Origin: ZC4RG25 sp023428365
GTDB lineage: Bacteria > Pseudomonadota > Alphaproteobacteria > Rhizobiales > Hyphomicrobiaceae
Reading direction: 5' to 3'
NCBI GenBank assembly: GCA_050283925.1
Contig: JBNOAI010000002.1
Span: forward strand, 434,001 to 498,000
DNA length: 64,000 bases
Shown here: one piece after another, positions 17,925 to 27,800 of the stretch
Layout: every line of letters starts with the position of its first letter
How positions within the stretch are numbered: the first letter of the stretch is position 1
The notes under the pieces: generated by a model
What the model was told of the DNA's origin: nothing
The model's input: only the letters and a program-made list of their open reading frames with translations
The model's database searches: none
Position numbers and translations under genes: made by a program

Positions 17925-18427
17925 TGTCGCGAGCGGCGGAAGGAGGAACAGCTGTGACGAGCGATGCTTTTTCACGATTGGAGGCAGCGATCGCGGCTTC
18001 CGCTGCCGAACGCGACAGGAAGGAGCAGAAGAGCCGCGACGAGCAGGCGGCGAAAGTTCTGCAGCACGAGCGGGCACGAGCCATCTGGGCCATGCTGCGC
18101 GAGCAGCTCCCTGAGATGGTCTCCAAAATCGATGCTCTACTAAAAAGACATGGATATGCCGGCCTCACACTGAAGAGATATGATTTGAAGCACAGCGATA
18201 TCGATCGAGCGGTGATCGAATTCAAGCATAGCGCATATAGTGCTTCGAAGATTCTCCTGTGCGCGACATCAAGCGGCGAATTCACTTGCGCGATAAACTC
18301 CGTGGACGACGACGTAGGTTTGGCAGAGCTGCAGCTCGAAGACCTTACGGAAGACGCGCTGGAGGAAGCCGTGGCGCATGCTGTCGTGCAATGCCTAAGC
18401 GGTAGGCACATCCCCAAACCCGATTGA
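17924..18427 (+). CDS. Hypothetical protein with coiled-coil start
   Basis: A 167-residue protein. Residues ~15-60 form a charged, probably coiled-coil helix (AAERDRKEQKSRDEQAAKVL). The rest is a mixed alpha/beta region with no known motif. A GTG eleven codons in is an alternative start. Overlap with the preceding small gene suggests a two-gene operon that ends just before repeat copy 2. Confidence 0.6.
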   Translation: MSRAAEGGTAVTSDAFSRLEAAIAASAAERDRKEQKSRDEQAAKVLQHERARAIWAMLREQLPEMVSKIDALLKRHGYAGLTLKRYDLKHSDIDRAVIEFKHSAYSASKILLCATSSGEFTCAINSVDDDVGLAELQLEDLTEDALEEAVAHAVVQCLSGRHIPKPD

Positions 18428-18620
18428 TGCCGGCGCATCAGCGAAAAGTTTGTCGTAACTGGCCTAATACGTCAGAGCCGTTGTCCGCTGAATATGTCGC
18501 TGCGGTAGTCCAATTGTACCATCAGTGGCCCAGATGCAAAGTGCGCGCCGATGGCAGGCCCATTCCACGACACTCCACCCGTGATGTTCGAGCCAGAGTG
18601 TGGCCTCTCGAAAGAGAGGA

Positions 18621-18815
18621 TTGTCGCTATCTCGGAGTTTATGAGTGGTCGCGGCTGGGATTGTATATCGTTGAAACAGCACGATAAATTCCGGGTTCGA
18701 ATCCTGCACGGTATGATTTTTATAAGTCGCTGAAATCACTAAACAATATATGGCGCGCCGATGAGGATGAAACTGGGCGCTGCTATGTCATTGCAAGTGC
18801 TCTGTAATTCTTGAG
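18621..18815 (+). repeat. Island-boundary repeat, copy 2
   Basis: This copy contains a TTGTCGCTATCTCGGAG-like lead, GAGTGGTCGCGGCTGGG, a tRNA-T-arm-like CCGGGTTCGAATCCTGCAC, the AAGTCGCTGAAATCACTAAA block, the TATATGGCGCGCCG core, and a diverged tail. It is more degenerate after the core than copies 3 and 4. It separates module 1 from module 2. Confidence 0.75.
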
Positions 18816-18842
18816 GGCGTCCGCTTTGGGCGATTGATCTGT

Positions 18843-18875
18843 CCATCGAAGGGAGGCGGCAGCCTCCCCTGATGG
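18843..18875 (-). terminator. Strong hairpin after the methyltransferase gene
   Basis: An uninterrupted 7 bp stem (GGGAGGC / GCCTCCC, loop GGCA) is extended by an outer CCATC / GATGG pair. It lies 14 bp past the stop of the minus-strand methyltransferase. No long T run follows on the minus strand, so efficiency is uncertain. Confidence 0.5.
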
Positions 18876-18888
18876 CTTTTCGATTGAT

Positions 18889-19947
18889 TCATCGCCTGGC
18901 TTCGATGACCAGGTTGAATGGTGTCTCCACCGCCCTGCGTACCGAGCCGAGGCCGGCTGATCTCAATATGGTCTCGAGTTGACTTGGCCCCGCTTGGGCG
19001 CCGAGTACGTGCGTGCCGTTCTCCGATATTGCGTGAGCGCAGCACATTGTCGTGGACGCGGCGTAGTAGAGGCGGCCGATCGGATTGATGTTGTCTTCGA
19101 CATGATCCCCAGCAAATGGCTCGATCAGCATGAGGGTGCCCTCCCTAGCGAGCGCGTTAGCCGCATGTCGCACGGCATCAACCGGCCGCCCCATGTCGTG
19201 CAGGCAGTCGAAGAAGCAGATCAGATCGTAGCCGCGTTCAGCATAGGTCGTGGCCTCGGCGACCTCGAAAGTCACGCGATCCTCGACGCCAGCCTCGCGC
19301 GCGACCTGGCGTGCTGTCGCAATGGAGCCCTCGTGGACGTCAAAGCCCCAGAAGTGGCTCTCGGGGAAGGCCTTGGCCATCAGCACGGTGGAGTGGCCAT
19401 GCCCGCAGCCGACATCGGCTACCCGAGCCCCTTGCGCGAGCTTGACGGTGACGCCGGTCAACGCCGGCAACCACTGAGAAACAAGGCTCGCGCTGTAGGC
19501 ATTGCGGTAGAACGCAGCGACGCCACAGAAGAGCCGCTCGTCGTGCTCGCCCCAGCTCACACCCCGCCCTTCTTTGAACGCGGCGCGCGATTTCGGCTCG
19601 TCGGCCCACATCGAGGCCACAACCTGCCAGGCATTCGGCATGAAAACGGGGCTGGACACGTCGGCGAGGACAACGGCTTGCTCAGGCGTCAGCTCGTAGG
19701 TCTTGGAGGACGCATGGTAGTCGACGTAGCTGGCGGCGACCTGCGAGTTCAGCCATTCGCGCACATACCTCTCGCTGCAGCCACTCCGTCGGGCGACTTC
19801 CTGTGAGCTCAAGGGGCCGCGACCGGCCATTGCACGGTAAAGGCCGAGCTTGTCACCGATACTGACCATGACGCCGCCGTAGCCGGCCGCAAGGTCTCCG
19901 AAAAGGCGCCCGACGAGGGCGTCAAGCTTCTGCTGATTCACGATCAT
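18889..19947 (-). CDS. SAM-dependent methyltransferase with winged-helix N-terminus
   Basis: A 352-residue protein. Residues ~15-95 form a winged-helix/dimerisation domain typical of O-methyltransferases and S25-like enzymes (GPLSSQEVARRSGCSERYVR). A Rossmann methyltransferase domain follows, with motif I ARVADVGCGHGHSTVLMAKA and motif IV-like YDLICFFDCLHDMGRP. The substrate is unknown; the family modifies small molecules. It is alone on its strand, between a terminator and the DUF1127 gene. Confidence 0.85.
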   Translation of the reverse strand: MIVNQQKLDALVGRLFGDLAAGYGGVMVSIGDKLGLYRAMAGRGPLSSQEVARRSGCSERYVREWLNSQVAASYVDYHASSKTYELTPEQAVVLADVSSPVFMPNAWQVVASMWADEPKSRAAFKEGRGVSWGEHDERLFCGVAAFYRNAYSASLVSQWLPALTGVTVKLAQGARVADVGCGHGHSTVLMAKAFPESHFWGFDVHEGSIATARQVAREAGVEDRVTFEVAEATTYAERGYDLICFFDCLHDMGRPVDAVRHAANALAREGTLMLIEPFAGDHVEDNINPIGRLYYAASTTMCCAHAISENGTHVLGAQAGPSQLETILRSAGLGSVRRAVETPFNLVIEARR

Positions 19948-20024
19948 CTCCAGGTTTCTTTCGTATTAGGCCGCGCGTCCAAGCGCGGACGATTTCAGGA
20001 AAATTGAGTAAGCACAGCCGCGGT

Positions 20025-20261
20025 TCACCTTTCGGCGATAGCTGCCAGGAGCGAAGTCAGCTCGCTTCGAACGAGCCCGATGTCCGAGAGTGTGCGATCG
20101 TCAAGAGCGACGAGTTCACGACGGGCCCGCATTACGGCACGCCTCACGATGGTTGACGCGATCGCATTGATGGCGACTTCCGCGACGCATCTGACCGCCG
20201 AAGCCGGTGTGGGCCAGCTCGGATGGGTCATCTGTTCTGGCATTGGATGGGTTATGCTCAT
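20025..20261 (-). CDS. DUF1127 small protein
   Basis: A 78-residue protein ending in the YjiS-type DUF1127 motif: ARRELVALDDRTLSDIGLVRSEL. Some alphaproteobacterial DUF1127 proteins act in RNA turnover and in phosphate and carbon metabolism; the role here is unknown. GAGGAG before the ATG at 20261 supports this start over the longer frame. Confidence 0.82.
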   Translation of the reverse strand: MSITHPMPEQMTHPSWPTPASAVRCVAEVAINAIASTIVRRAVMRARRELVALDDRTLSDIGLVRSELTSLLAAIAER

Positions 20262-20383
20262 GATCTGTCTCCTCGTTGGCTCGGCCTTGCGGGCCGGAGC
20301 GAAGGGAACAGTGCCCGTTGGCTTGCCCGTTCGTGAGTGCGAGATTGGCCATCGACGGTTCATTTGTGCCAGGAGCGCCTTAA

Positions 20384-21415
20384 ATGTCGGCAACGACCCG
20401 GCCATTGCACGTCAGTCTGGTGGCTATCCCAGATGCGGTGATATCGACGCTGAGCGGCATCTATGACGTGCTGGGCTCGTTCCGCATGTTTGGCCCCATC
20501 GAACCGTCAATTCCCGCTGACCCGCCGTTCACGATCGAGATCGTCGGTACGAAGCGCGGCAGTGTCGCGTTGGTCAGTGGGGTCCCTGTCGAGGTCCGGC
20601 GCGCCGTGTCGGAAATCGAGCACACCGACATCATCATCGTTCCGTCGTTCCTGCTGGCCGCTGATGGGTGGACGTGTGGCCGATATCCGGAGATCGTGGA
20701 GTGGGCGCGCCGCAGGCATGCGGACGGCGCACTCCTGTGCTCCGCCTGCTCGGGTGTGTTCCTGCTTGCCGAGACCGGCCTTTTCGACGGCCAGGAAACG
20801 ACCGTCCACTGGGGGTATGCCAACGAGTTCGCGCGCGTGTTTCCGCGCGTACCACTGAGGCCTGATCGCGTGCTCGTTGTTTCCGGCACAAATGAGGAGC
20901 TTGTCACCTCGGGCGCCTCGATGACTTGGCACGACCTCGTGCTCTATCTGATTGCCCGGCACGTCGGCGCAACCGCGGCGCAGACAATCGCGCGCCTATT
21001 TGCGCTGCAATGGCATCATGACGGTCTTGCCCCCTACATCGTCTTTGACGGGCGAAAAGATCACGGCGACGCCGCCGTACTTGATGTGCAATCGTGGCTC
21101 TCGACGCACTTCTCCGTGGCAAACCCAATCGAAGAAATGGTGCGGCGTTCAGGGTTGGCCGAGCGCACCTTTAAGCGCCGCTTCACGGAAGCCACGGGCT
21201 TTGCGCCGATCGAATATGTCCAGCGCCTTAGAATCGAGGACGCAAAGCGTAGACTCGAGCGTACGGATGCGCCCGCCGATGAAATAAGTTGGAAGGTCGG
21301 CTATGAGGACGCCGCCTTCTTCCGCCGTTTGTTCAAGCGAGTGACGGGAATGACCCCCGGCGCCTATCGCCGCCGCTTTCAGATCCCCGCCTTTGCCCGA
21401 GCTGCAAAAGGGTGA
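20384..21415 (+). CDS. AraC-family regulator with DJ-1/PfpI-type domain
   Basis: A 343-residue GATase1-like regulator. The N-terminal DJ-1/PfpI fold shows the nucleophile-elbow region ALLCSACSGVFLLAETGL. The C-terminal AraC DNA-binding domain has two helix-turn-helix units (VRRSGLAERTFKRRFTEATG and VGYEDAAFFRRLFKRVTGMTPG). Such regulators often sense small metabolites or stress and control adjacent genes; the Rrf2 and methyltransferase genes follow on the same strand. Confidence 0.9.
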   Translation: MSATTRPLHVSLVAIPDAVISTLSGIYDVLGSFRMFGPIEPSIPADPPFTIEIVGTKRGSVALVSGVPVEVRRAVSEIEHTDIIIVPSFLLAADGWTCGRYPEIVEWARRRHADGALLCSACSGVFLLAETGLFDGQETTVHWGYANEFARVFPRVPLRPDRVLVVSGTNEELVTSGASMTWHDLVLYLIARHVGATAAQTIARLFALQWHHDGLAPYIVFDGRKDHGDAAVLDVQSWLSTHFSVANPIEEMVRRSGLAERTFKRRFTEATGFAPIEYVQRLRIEDAKRRLERTDAPADEISWKVGYEDAAFFRRLFKRVTGMTPGAYRRRFQIPAFARAAKG

Positions 21416-21492
21416 AGGGGCCACTCTGGGTCACAGCAGTCCCCTAGGGTTGTCGCTTGCGCTGTGGTCGATCATGTAACACAATAAGTTGC

Positions 21493-21957
21493 ATGAAACG
21501 AGACAGTCGATTGTCGGGCGTGCTCCACGTCCTGCTGCACATGGCAGAGAAAGATGCCCCTGCCACATCGGATGCGCTGGCCAAGGCGATGGACACCAAC
21601 CCGGTCGTCGTCCGTCGGGTGATGGCCGGTCTTCGCGATCAGGGATTGGTCCGATCTGAAAAGGGCCACGGTGGCGGCTGGACGCTCAGTTGCGATCTCT
21701 CAAAGATCACGTTGTGCGACATCTATGCTGCCCTCGGTGCGCCGTCACTGTTGGCCATCGGTAACCGGACGGAAGCGCCCGGCTGTCTGGTCGAGCAGGC
21801 CGTGAACGCGGCTCTCAACCAAGCGTTTCGTGATGCCGAGGATCTTTTGGTTTCGCGCTTGGCTGACGTGACGCTGGCAATGCTGAATGCTGATGTGAGC
21901 CGCCGGCTCGCGGCTAGGCGCAGATCAACGACGAAGCGACGAAAGACGACCTCATGA
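21493..21957 (+). CDS. Rrf2-family transcriptional regulator
   Basis: A 154-residue winged-helix regulator. The helix-turn-helix region is MAEKDAPATSDALAKAMDTN followed by VVRRVMAGLRDQGLV, with the GGGWTLSCDLSKITLCDIYAAL dimer helix. Only one cysteine follows (APGCLVEQ), so an iron-sulfur cluster as in IscR is unlikely. I chose the ATG at 21493. It overlaps the methyltransferase start by 4 bp (ATGA), so it probably controlled that gene. Confidence 0.88.
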   Translation: MKRDSRLSGVLHVLLHMAEKDAPATSDALAKAMDTNPVVVRRVMAGLRDQGLVRSEKGHGGGWTLSCDLSKITLCDIYAALGAPSLLAIGNRTEAPGCLVEQAVNAALNQAFRDAEDLLVSRLADVTLAMLNADVSRRLAARRRSTTKRRKTTS

Positions 21958-22287
21958 ACCAAACGTCCAATCCATTTTCCGATGCCGAGGCCGTGGCGCA
22001 TTACACTGACGGACCGCCGCGAATGGTGCCGGGTTACGTCGGCATGCAGCGTATGACGACGCTTCTTCTTGCCGAGCGCATTGCAGAAAATGGACAGGTG
22101 CTGGTGCTCGGCGCCGGTGGCGGGCTCGAGTTGAAAATGATCGCCGAAGCCCATTCGGCGTGGTCTTTCATCGGCGTCGATCCGTCGATCGCAATGCTCA
22201 AGCTGGCCGAGCGCGTTTTGGGACCTCTCGCCTCGCGCGTGACACTTAAGGAAGGCAGGATTGACGACGCGCCCATCGGACCGTTCG
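21954..22287 (+). pseudogene. Class I SAM methyltransferase, 3'-truncated by fusion
   Basis: The first ~111 codons of a methyltransferase are intact: VLVLGAGGGLELKMIAEA (motif I), FIGVDPSIAMLKLAE (motif II) and IDDAPIGPFDGAT. At about 22285 the sequence switches to the middle of an MFS transporter in another frame. The methyltransferase frame then continues as arginine-rich read-through to 22919. The substrate-binding half is lost, so it is probably inactive. Confidence 0.8.
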
Positions 22288-22929
22288 ATGGCGCGACTTT
22301 ACGACTTCCGCCCCGTCGTGAAGAACCGATCGGCGATGGCCTATGCGCTCGCCTATTGCATTCATACGCTGGAGATGAGTGCGCTACGCGGCTGGGGTGT
22401 AGCATTCCTCACCTATGTCGCCGCCACGACCGGCAGCCAGGGAGCCGCGATCTCACCTGCCGTGCTCGTCACCGCTCTCGGACTCATCGGAACCTTCGCG
22501 AGCCTGCTCGGCAACGAAGCCGCTATTCGACTGGGGCGGCGGCGGCTCGTCCAGACCGCCATGTTCGCCTCGGTTGTGCTCGGAGGCACGATCGGCTTTC
22601 TCGGCACGTACTCGTACACCGTCGCGGCACTGCTCATGCTCGTCTACGGCTTGGTGATCTGGCTCGACTCCTCGTCGCTGACGGCTGGTGCGGCCGGGAC
22701 GGCAGAGCCATCGCGGCGCGGCGCAACGCTCGCGGTGCACTCGTCTCTCGGCTACGCGGGCGGCTTCGTCGGTCCGCTCATGATGGGCTGGACACTCGAT
22801 CTGAGTGGCGGGATGTCCACCATGGGCTGGGGCCTGTCCTTCGCCGCGGTCGCAGCGTTGATGCTGCTCGCCTTGATCGCGTTCTGGTGGATCAGGCCTC
22901 GAGAGCTTGCTGGCGATAGAGGGAGCTGA
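22288..22929 (+). pseudogene. MFS transporter, 5'-truncated
   Basis: The C-terminal half of a major facilitator superfamily transporter starts at LYDFRPVVKNRSAMAYALAY and has about six hydrophobic segments (GFVGPLMMGWTLDL is a typical late-helix motif). The N-terminal half is replaced by the methyltransferase fragment, with only a chance ATG (22288) at the joint. A six-helix half transporter is unlikely to work. Repeat copy 3 follows about 250 bp downstream. Confidence 0.8.
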
Positions 22930-23179
22930 GCGCGGCGCAGGGAGGCGGATGGCTCATAACCGCATGGTGCATGGGAAGGGCATGCTCCTTCTGGCCCAAT
23001 AGGACTTGAGGCCAATGTCGGCACGGCTGGGAAGCGCCTGGTGCCGACGCTGAAGCCGCGACGTGTTCATGCGAGGTCATTGGATTGTTGAACCAATGCG
23101 GGCTCTTTGCCGGCTTACATCGTTGGAAAGTTGAACCATTGAGGTTCGTTGGGACTTGATAGGCCCATCTCCCTACGCA

Positions 23180-23372
23180 ATTGAAAACGCGGGATAAATA
23201 CCGAAGTTCGAATCCTCTACGGTCGCGACGCAATAAGTTGCTGAAATAGCGAGAAAATACATGGCGCGCCGTACAGGATGAAACTGCGAACACCTATATC
23301 ATTGAAGTAGCGATATAAATTTAACGAACCAGCACGTCATCTGCCCGGAATTGGCCGCCTCGGGCCATTTGC
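23180..23372 (+). repeat. Island-boundary repeat, copy 3
   Basis: This copy contains the T-arm-like GAAGTTCGAATCCTCTACGG, AAGTTGCTGAAATAGCGAGA, the core ATGGCGCGCCGTACAGGATG and the tail CTATATCATTGAAGTAGC. Similarity to copy 4 continues for about 50 bp more (GGAATTGGCCGCCTCGGGC against GAATTGACCGCCTCTGGGC). It separates modules 2 and 3. Confidence 0.78.
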
Positions 23373-23410
23373 TACCGCTAACGGTTTCGTTGTGGCGATG
23401 GCCGGCGCTC

Positions 23411-23598
23411 GGGCGGTTCGACATATCGGATGTTGGCCTCGCCAAAGTTTGCCGCAACGCCGCGATACCAGTTCCCCCTCGCGCTATTGGAACAAGAAGA
23501 AGGCCGGACACCGCGTTGCGCCCTTTGCGCTGCCGCCCCCGCGAGCCAGGGCATCCCGACGAGGTGACACGAGGCGGTTCAATCGGGCGGAGGAGTAG
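23411..23598 (+). pseudogene. Fragment of a DNA-binding-type protein, frameshifted
   Basis: The piece FDISDVGLAKVCRNAAIPVP in one frame continues after about 23485 in another frame as YWNKKKAGHRVAPFALPPP. Together they match the SDVGLAKVC+K..IP.PPRGYWAKK.AG motif of a widespread uncharacterised bacterial family with a helix-turn-helix-like start. Only this motif is left. Confidence 0.55.
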
Positions 23599-23637
23599 AG
23601 GGGAGGACCGTAGCGCGTCTTAGCCATGAGGGGGCAT

Positions 23638-23793
23638 ATGATAAGCAACCACATCGATATCACGATCACAGAACTCATCGACGAGCAGGTTGCAGGTGAT
23701 TTCGCCGCGCAAGCCGGAAAGATCCTGGACCTGCCGGCGCCTCAAGAGATTGCCGCAAAGCAGTGGACCTCCCGCAATACATTCAGCTGCTAA
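23638..23793 (+). CDS. Possible short protein
   Basis: A 51-residue frame (MISNHIDITITELIDEQVAG, mixed charged) starts after GAGGGGGC. No family was recognised. It may be a remnant or chance. Confidence 0.25.
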   Translation: MISNHIDITITELIDEQVAGDFAAQAGKILDLPAPQEIAAKQWTSRNTFSC

Positions 23794-23862
23794 GCTCACT
23801 GTCCGATTGGGCTGTACTGAAGTTACCTGCCATCGCGCTGCTTGGACGCATAGGTTACGCCA

Positions 23863-24060
23863 TATGGCCCACAGCTGTTCGATCTCAGCATGGGACCAAT
23901 CGTCGTCGAGCTCCCACCCGAGCCGCTGATCGTATGCGCGATGGATATCAATCAGCGGTGGGTCGCGGACAAGGGTCTGCCCGGACCCGATGCCGGCAAG
24001 GGCGGCAAGCATCTGCTGTTGCTGCCCGACTACGACGGTAATGTGCCGGCTTCCCACTAA
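23863..24060 (+). pseudogene. DUF1254-type protein fragment
   Basis: A 65-codon fragment reads YGPQLFDLSMGPIVVELPP, DINQRWVADKGLPGPDAGKG and GKHLLLLPDYDGNVPA, then stops. This matches an internal part of DUF1254 envelope proteins (DNR..D.G..GPD.GKGG.YLLLPP.Y.G..P). The start and the C-terminal DUF1214 part are missing. Confidence 0.6.
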
Positions 24061-24440
24061 TCCCTCCGTGTCGGGTCTCAAGAGTCAAAGTGACATGCAG
24101 TTCCAACGATCTTTCTACTGAGGACCGTCAGGCGCCGATGACGGCTATCTCTGCGACGCGTTCGACGGCGTTCCCCCGTAGCTGCAGTTGCTCGGGGCAG
24201 CTTCAGAACGTCGCGCAACGCGCTGCAGACGGTGACTGTGCAGAGTTAGCCGAAATGTCGGTGCCGCGGCTCGGAGACAGTCGTTGAACGCTGGCAATGT
24301 CAGCAACTTCCTCGCGAACGGACAAATGCGGTCTGACGCGACGGGCCAAGAGCAGAATTGCCGCCTGGACGATGCTTTGCGCTGTCGCGGCACCCCCTGC
24401 GGTAAAGGCTCCAGTGTTCGCTCGCCGGGACATGTAGCGA
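24061..24440. other. Stretch without a clear gene
   Basis: A minus-strand frame at 24203-24457 (84 codons, Ala/Arg rich) and overlapping plus-strand frames exist, but none has a motif, a paralogue or a good ribosome binding site. It lies downstream of the response-regulator gene and probably holds its terminator, which I could not place. Confidence 0.4.
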
Positions 24441-24818
24441 CTAGGCTTCAGCGCCAAGGGTCCGCAGCAGGTGAACGATTTCTTTAGAGGTGTAGGGCTT
24501 CTGAAGGTGCGGTGCTTGCCGCAGCGCGTCGTGTTCCTCCCGCAGATACGGGTAGCCCGTCACCACGCCGAAGGGAATAGCTCTGCGTGTTAGTTCTTCG
24601 GCGATTGGTGACGAGGAGACGCCCTCGAGATTGGCGTCGAGGAGAGCCATGGATGGTGGATTGTTTTTGATTTCGGCAAGAGCCTTAGAGACGTTGCGAA
24701 CGGGGCCGACTACCTCATGACCCTCACGCTCGATGATGGATTGCAATTCTAATGCTATGATCAGCTCGTCTTCCACGAGCAGAACCCGTCTCCTGATGGC
24801 CTTCAAGGCGTTGGTCAT
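24441..24818 (-). CDS. Single-domain response regulator
   Basis: A 125-residue receiver domain without an output domain. The acidic pair is in VLLVEDELIIALELQ, the phosphorylated Asp in SMALLDANLEG, and the Lys in PHLQKPYTSKEI. Its start overlaps the stop of the large kinase gene by 4 bp, so it is the cognate receiver. HWE-kinase systems in alphaproteobacteria often use such stand-alone receivers. The target could be a partner switch or another kinase; this is inference. Confidence 0.92.
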   Translation of the reverse strand: MTNALKAIRRRVLLVEDELIIALELQSIIEREGHEVVGPVRNVSKALAEIKNNPPSMALLDANLEGVSSSPIAEELTRRAIPFGVVTGYPYLREEHDALRQAPHLQKPYTSKEIVHLLRTLGAEA

Positions 24819-27800
24819 CTTGGTCCGCGAGTTACGCCAATACGTGGGCGGAGATGGACCTGCACCTGACCGGCAAAACTCGGTTTCTCGGAGTCAAACA
24901 CCAGTTCGCACTGTAAGCCGGCGGTGTCGAACAGAAATTGTGCCCCTCCGCCAAGCTCGAATGCCATAGACTGCTCGATGAGCTTGCTGCCAAAGCCCGT
25001 CTTTGTTGGGGGTGCAACCGCTGGACCGCCGGTCTCCTTCCAGGACATATGCACTTTGCGGCCGTCATCGTCATTCAATGTCCAGGAAATGTGCACCCGA
25101 CCTGTCTTGGTTGATAGGGCTCCATACTTCATGGCGTTGGTGGCAAGCTCGTGCAGAACCATGTTGAGAGCCAACGCCGCCTTGGGTGTTAGTCTCACGC
25201 GTGGGCCTTCGGTGATTTCGATGTGTTCACGATCAACGGCGTGCAACGATAGCGCATCGCCGATGATCGCCTTCAGTTCGCCATCCGCCCAGGCCCCGTC
25301 TATCAGGTGCGTATGCCCCCTTGCGAAAGCGCGCAGCCGACTAGTGAACATTTGCTGGAACTCCTCGATCGAGCTCGAGTGCACCGCGGTTTGCGAGGCG
25401 AGGGCCTGCACGACCGTCAACGCATTCTTCACGCGATGGCTCAACTCGGCAGTGAGAACCTTTTGCTGCTTTTCACCCGATAGCCGTTCCGTGATGTCCT
25501 CGATCGCCAACAGAACCAGCTGAACGTGGTTGATTTGTCGACCACTCAGAAGCATGGCGCGCTTCCCTATAGTACCGAAGTCGTGCTCGACAAGGTGGTT
25601 TTCGAATGACGTCTTGCCCGGTAAAACGTCTTCCAGCAAATGCCTGAGTTCCGGAATATTCCATTGCCCGTTGCCGATATCAAAAATGGATCTTCCGTGT
25701 GTCGCGTCTCGGGCGACATGAAATAACGCGTAAAAGGGTGCGTTCGCGGAGACAATTTTCAGGTCGTTGCCGAGGACAACGAGCGGTACCGGCACGGTTT
25801 CGACGATCTTCTCGGCAAGCTCACGCGCCTGTTGAATGCCTGTGACGTCCATGAAGGTGACGACGACGCCGTCTATCCGGTCGTCGGCGTCCCGGTACGC
25901 GGTTACGCGACGAAGGTAGGCTTCACTTCGGCTCCCCCGAACCTGCCGCTCCACCGGCGCCAGCTGCTGTTGAACTGCAAGACAGTCAGCCGCGAATGAG
26001 TCATCCGACAAACGGGAGACGAGGTCCGTAATTGGTCGGCCGATATCGCTGTCCAGCAGGTTGAACAGCGGTGCGGCTGCTGGCGAGAACCATCGTACTC
26101 TCGATGCTCGATCCAGAAACAGCGTTGCGATGCCAGTGCTCGATAGCAAGTTCCGGAGGTCGCTGGTGCTCTGCTGCAGCTCATCCACTTTATGACGCAG
26201 TTGGGCATTGAGCGTGGACAGTTCCTCATTCAGAGACTGGAGCTCTTCTTTAGAGGTCTCAAGTTCCTCGTTCGAGGATCTTAGCTCCTCATTCATCGAG
26301 ACGACTTCTTCGTTCGAGGCCTTCAGATCCTCTTGGATCGTCTGCGCCTCCTGCTGCGCGGTGTGCAACTCGTCCTTGAGCGCCATCACCTCCAGTTCAA
26401 GTTCCTCGCGCCGCGAAGACGGACTCTCTTCCAATGCGATGTCGCGGATCACAAGTGGACCGCGGCGGAAACTGACAAGGACCAGGCCTTGGTCATGCCC
26501 GCTTGTAACAGGGAAGGCTTCGATCTCGACCAGTTGCTTCGACCCATCGGCAGTGAAATGACTGCTCCTGGTCACTGTGGCCCCAGCCTTGTGCGCATCC
26601 TGGATGGTCTTCCTGAGGGCTGCTCTCATCCCGTCGTTGACGAGAGCCAGAACATTCTGGGTGGTTTCACCCGAAGGCTGCACCAGGAACTGTCGTGTAT
26701 CTCCATGGAAATACAGCACGTCCATTTTCTGATTGATAACGACCGAGGCAGGAGCATAGCGATCGGCAAGCGCTCGCAGAGACGCCTCCGCGATACGCAA
26801 AGGCGGTGATCGGTTGAGCAGATCTGATGCCGCGGGCGATAGTCGTGTGCGGTCGGCGCCTGCTGGAAATTCGACCGCATCCGTCCGCTTCCGACCAACG
26901 CGCCGGTAAACGCGCGATGCCTTGGCGACGACGTGAAAAAGATGATCGAGACCTTCGAGGCCTTCGGCGCTGCCAAGGAACAGTGCTCCTCCCTCCCTCA
27001 GCGAAAAGTGAAAGAGCTTAGCAACCCGCTTCTGTACCTCGGGCTTGAAGTAGATGAAGACGTTGCGGCAAATTACGAGGTCGAGCTGCGAGAATGGAGG
27101 ATCCTGAATGATATTATGCCTCGCGAAGATGATGGATTCTCTGAGCTTCGGCGAGATGCGCGCATAGTCCCCGTCGGGGACAAAAAAGTTCCTTTCAGAC
27201 GGCGATAGCTCCTGAAGCGCAGAGCGCGGATAGAGACCGCGCCGGGCTACCGTGAGCGCCGCCTCCGAGACGTCCGTCGCGAAGATGTCGCAGAGGAATG
27301 GTTTCTCTTGGCGTTCTGCCTCTTCGGCTAGGAGGATGGCGAGCGTATAAGCCTCCTCACCACTGGCGCAGCCTGGGATCCACACCCTAATCGGGCGATC
27401 AAACGTCTGCGCTGCAACAAGCGGCTTGATGACAAGTTCTGCCAAATCGCTCCAGGTCTCAGGATCGCGTTTGAAGCGTGTGACCGTGATCAACAGGTCA
27501 TCCAACAGGGTGTGCAGTTCCTGCGGCCGATCCCTCACGAGCGCGACATAATCGGCAAGATCCGGCGTATTGCTGAGACCAGCACGTCGATGGATGCGCC
27601 GCAGTAGCGTTTTGGTTTTGTAATTACCGAAATCAATTCCAGAGTGGTTGCGGAGCAGAGTAAGGAGTTTCTGGAAATGATCGGTAGGAGCGGCAAATTC
27701 TGACGGCGCCGCGGCTTCGGACCGCGTGAGATTGTCGAGATACTTGGAGATGGCAGCGCACATTGCTGCCGGGGCCATGACCTGATCGACAGCGCCAGTT

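Noticed and set aside
18670..18720. A tRNA gene at the CCGGGTTCGAATCCTGCAC segment (also near 23200, 50170 and 56105)
   Set aside because: Only a T-arm-like piece is present; no acceptor, D or anticodon arm could be folded around it.
21954..22919. A 321-residue methyltransferase
   Set aside because: After codon ~111 the residues are Arg-rich read-through opposite in frame to a clear MFS sequence.
23620..24081. A 153-codon minus-strand frame
   Set aside because: It is antisense to the recognisable DUF1254 fragment on the plus strand and has no motif of its own.
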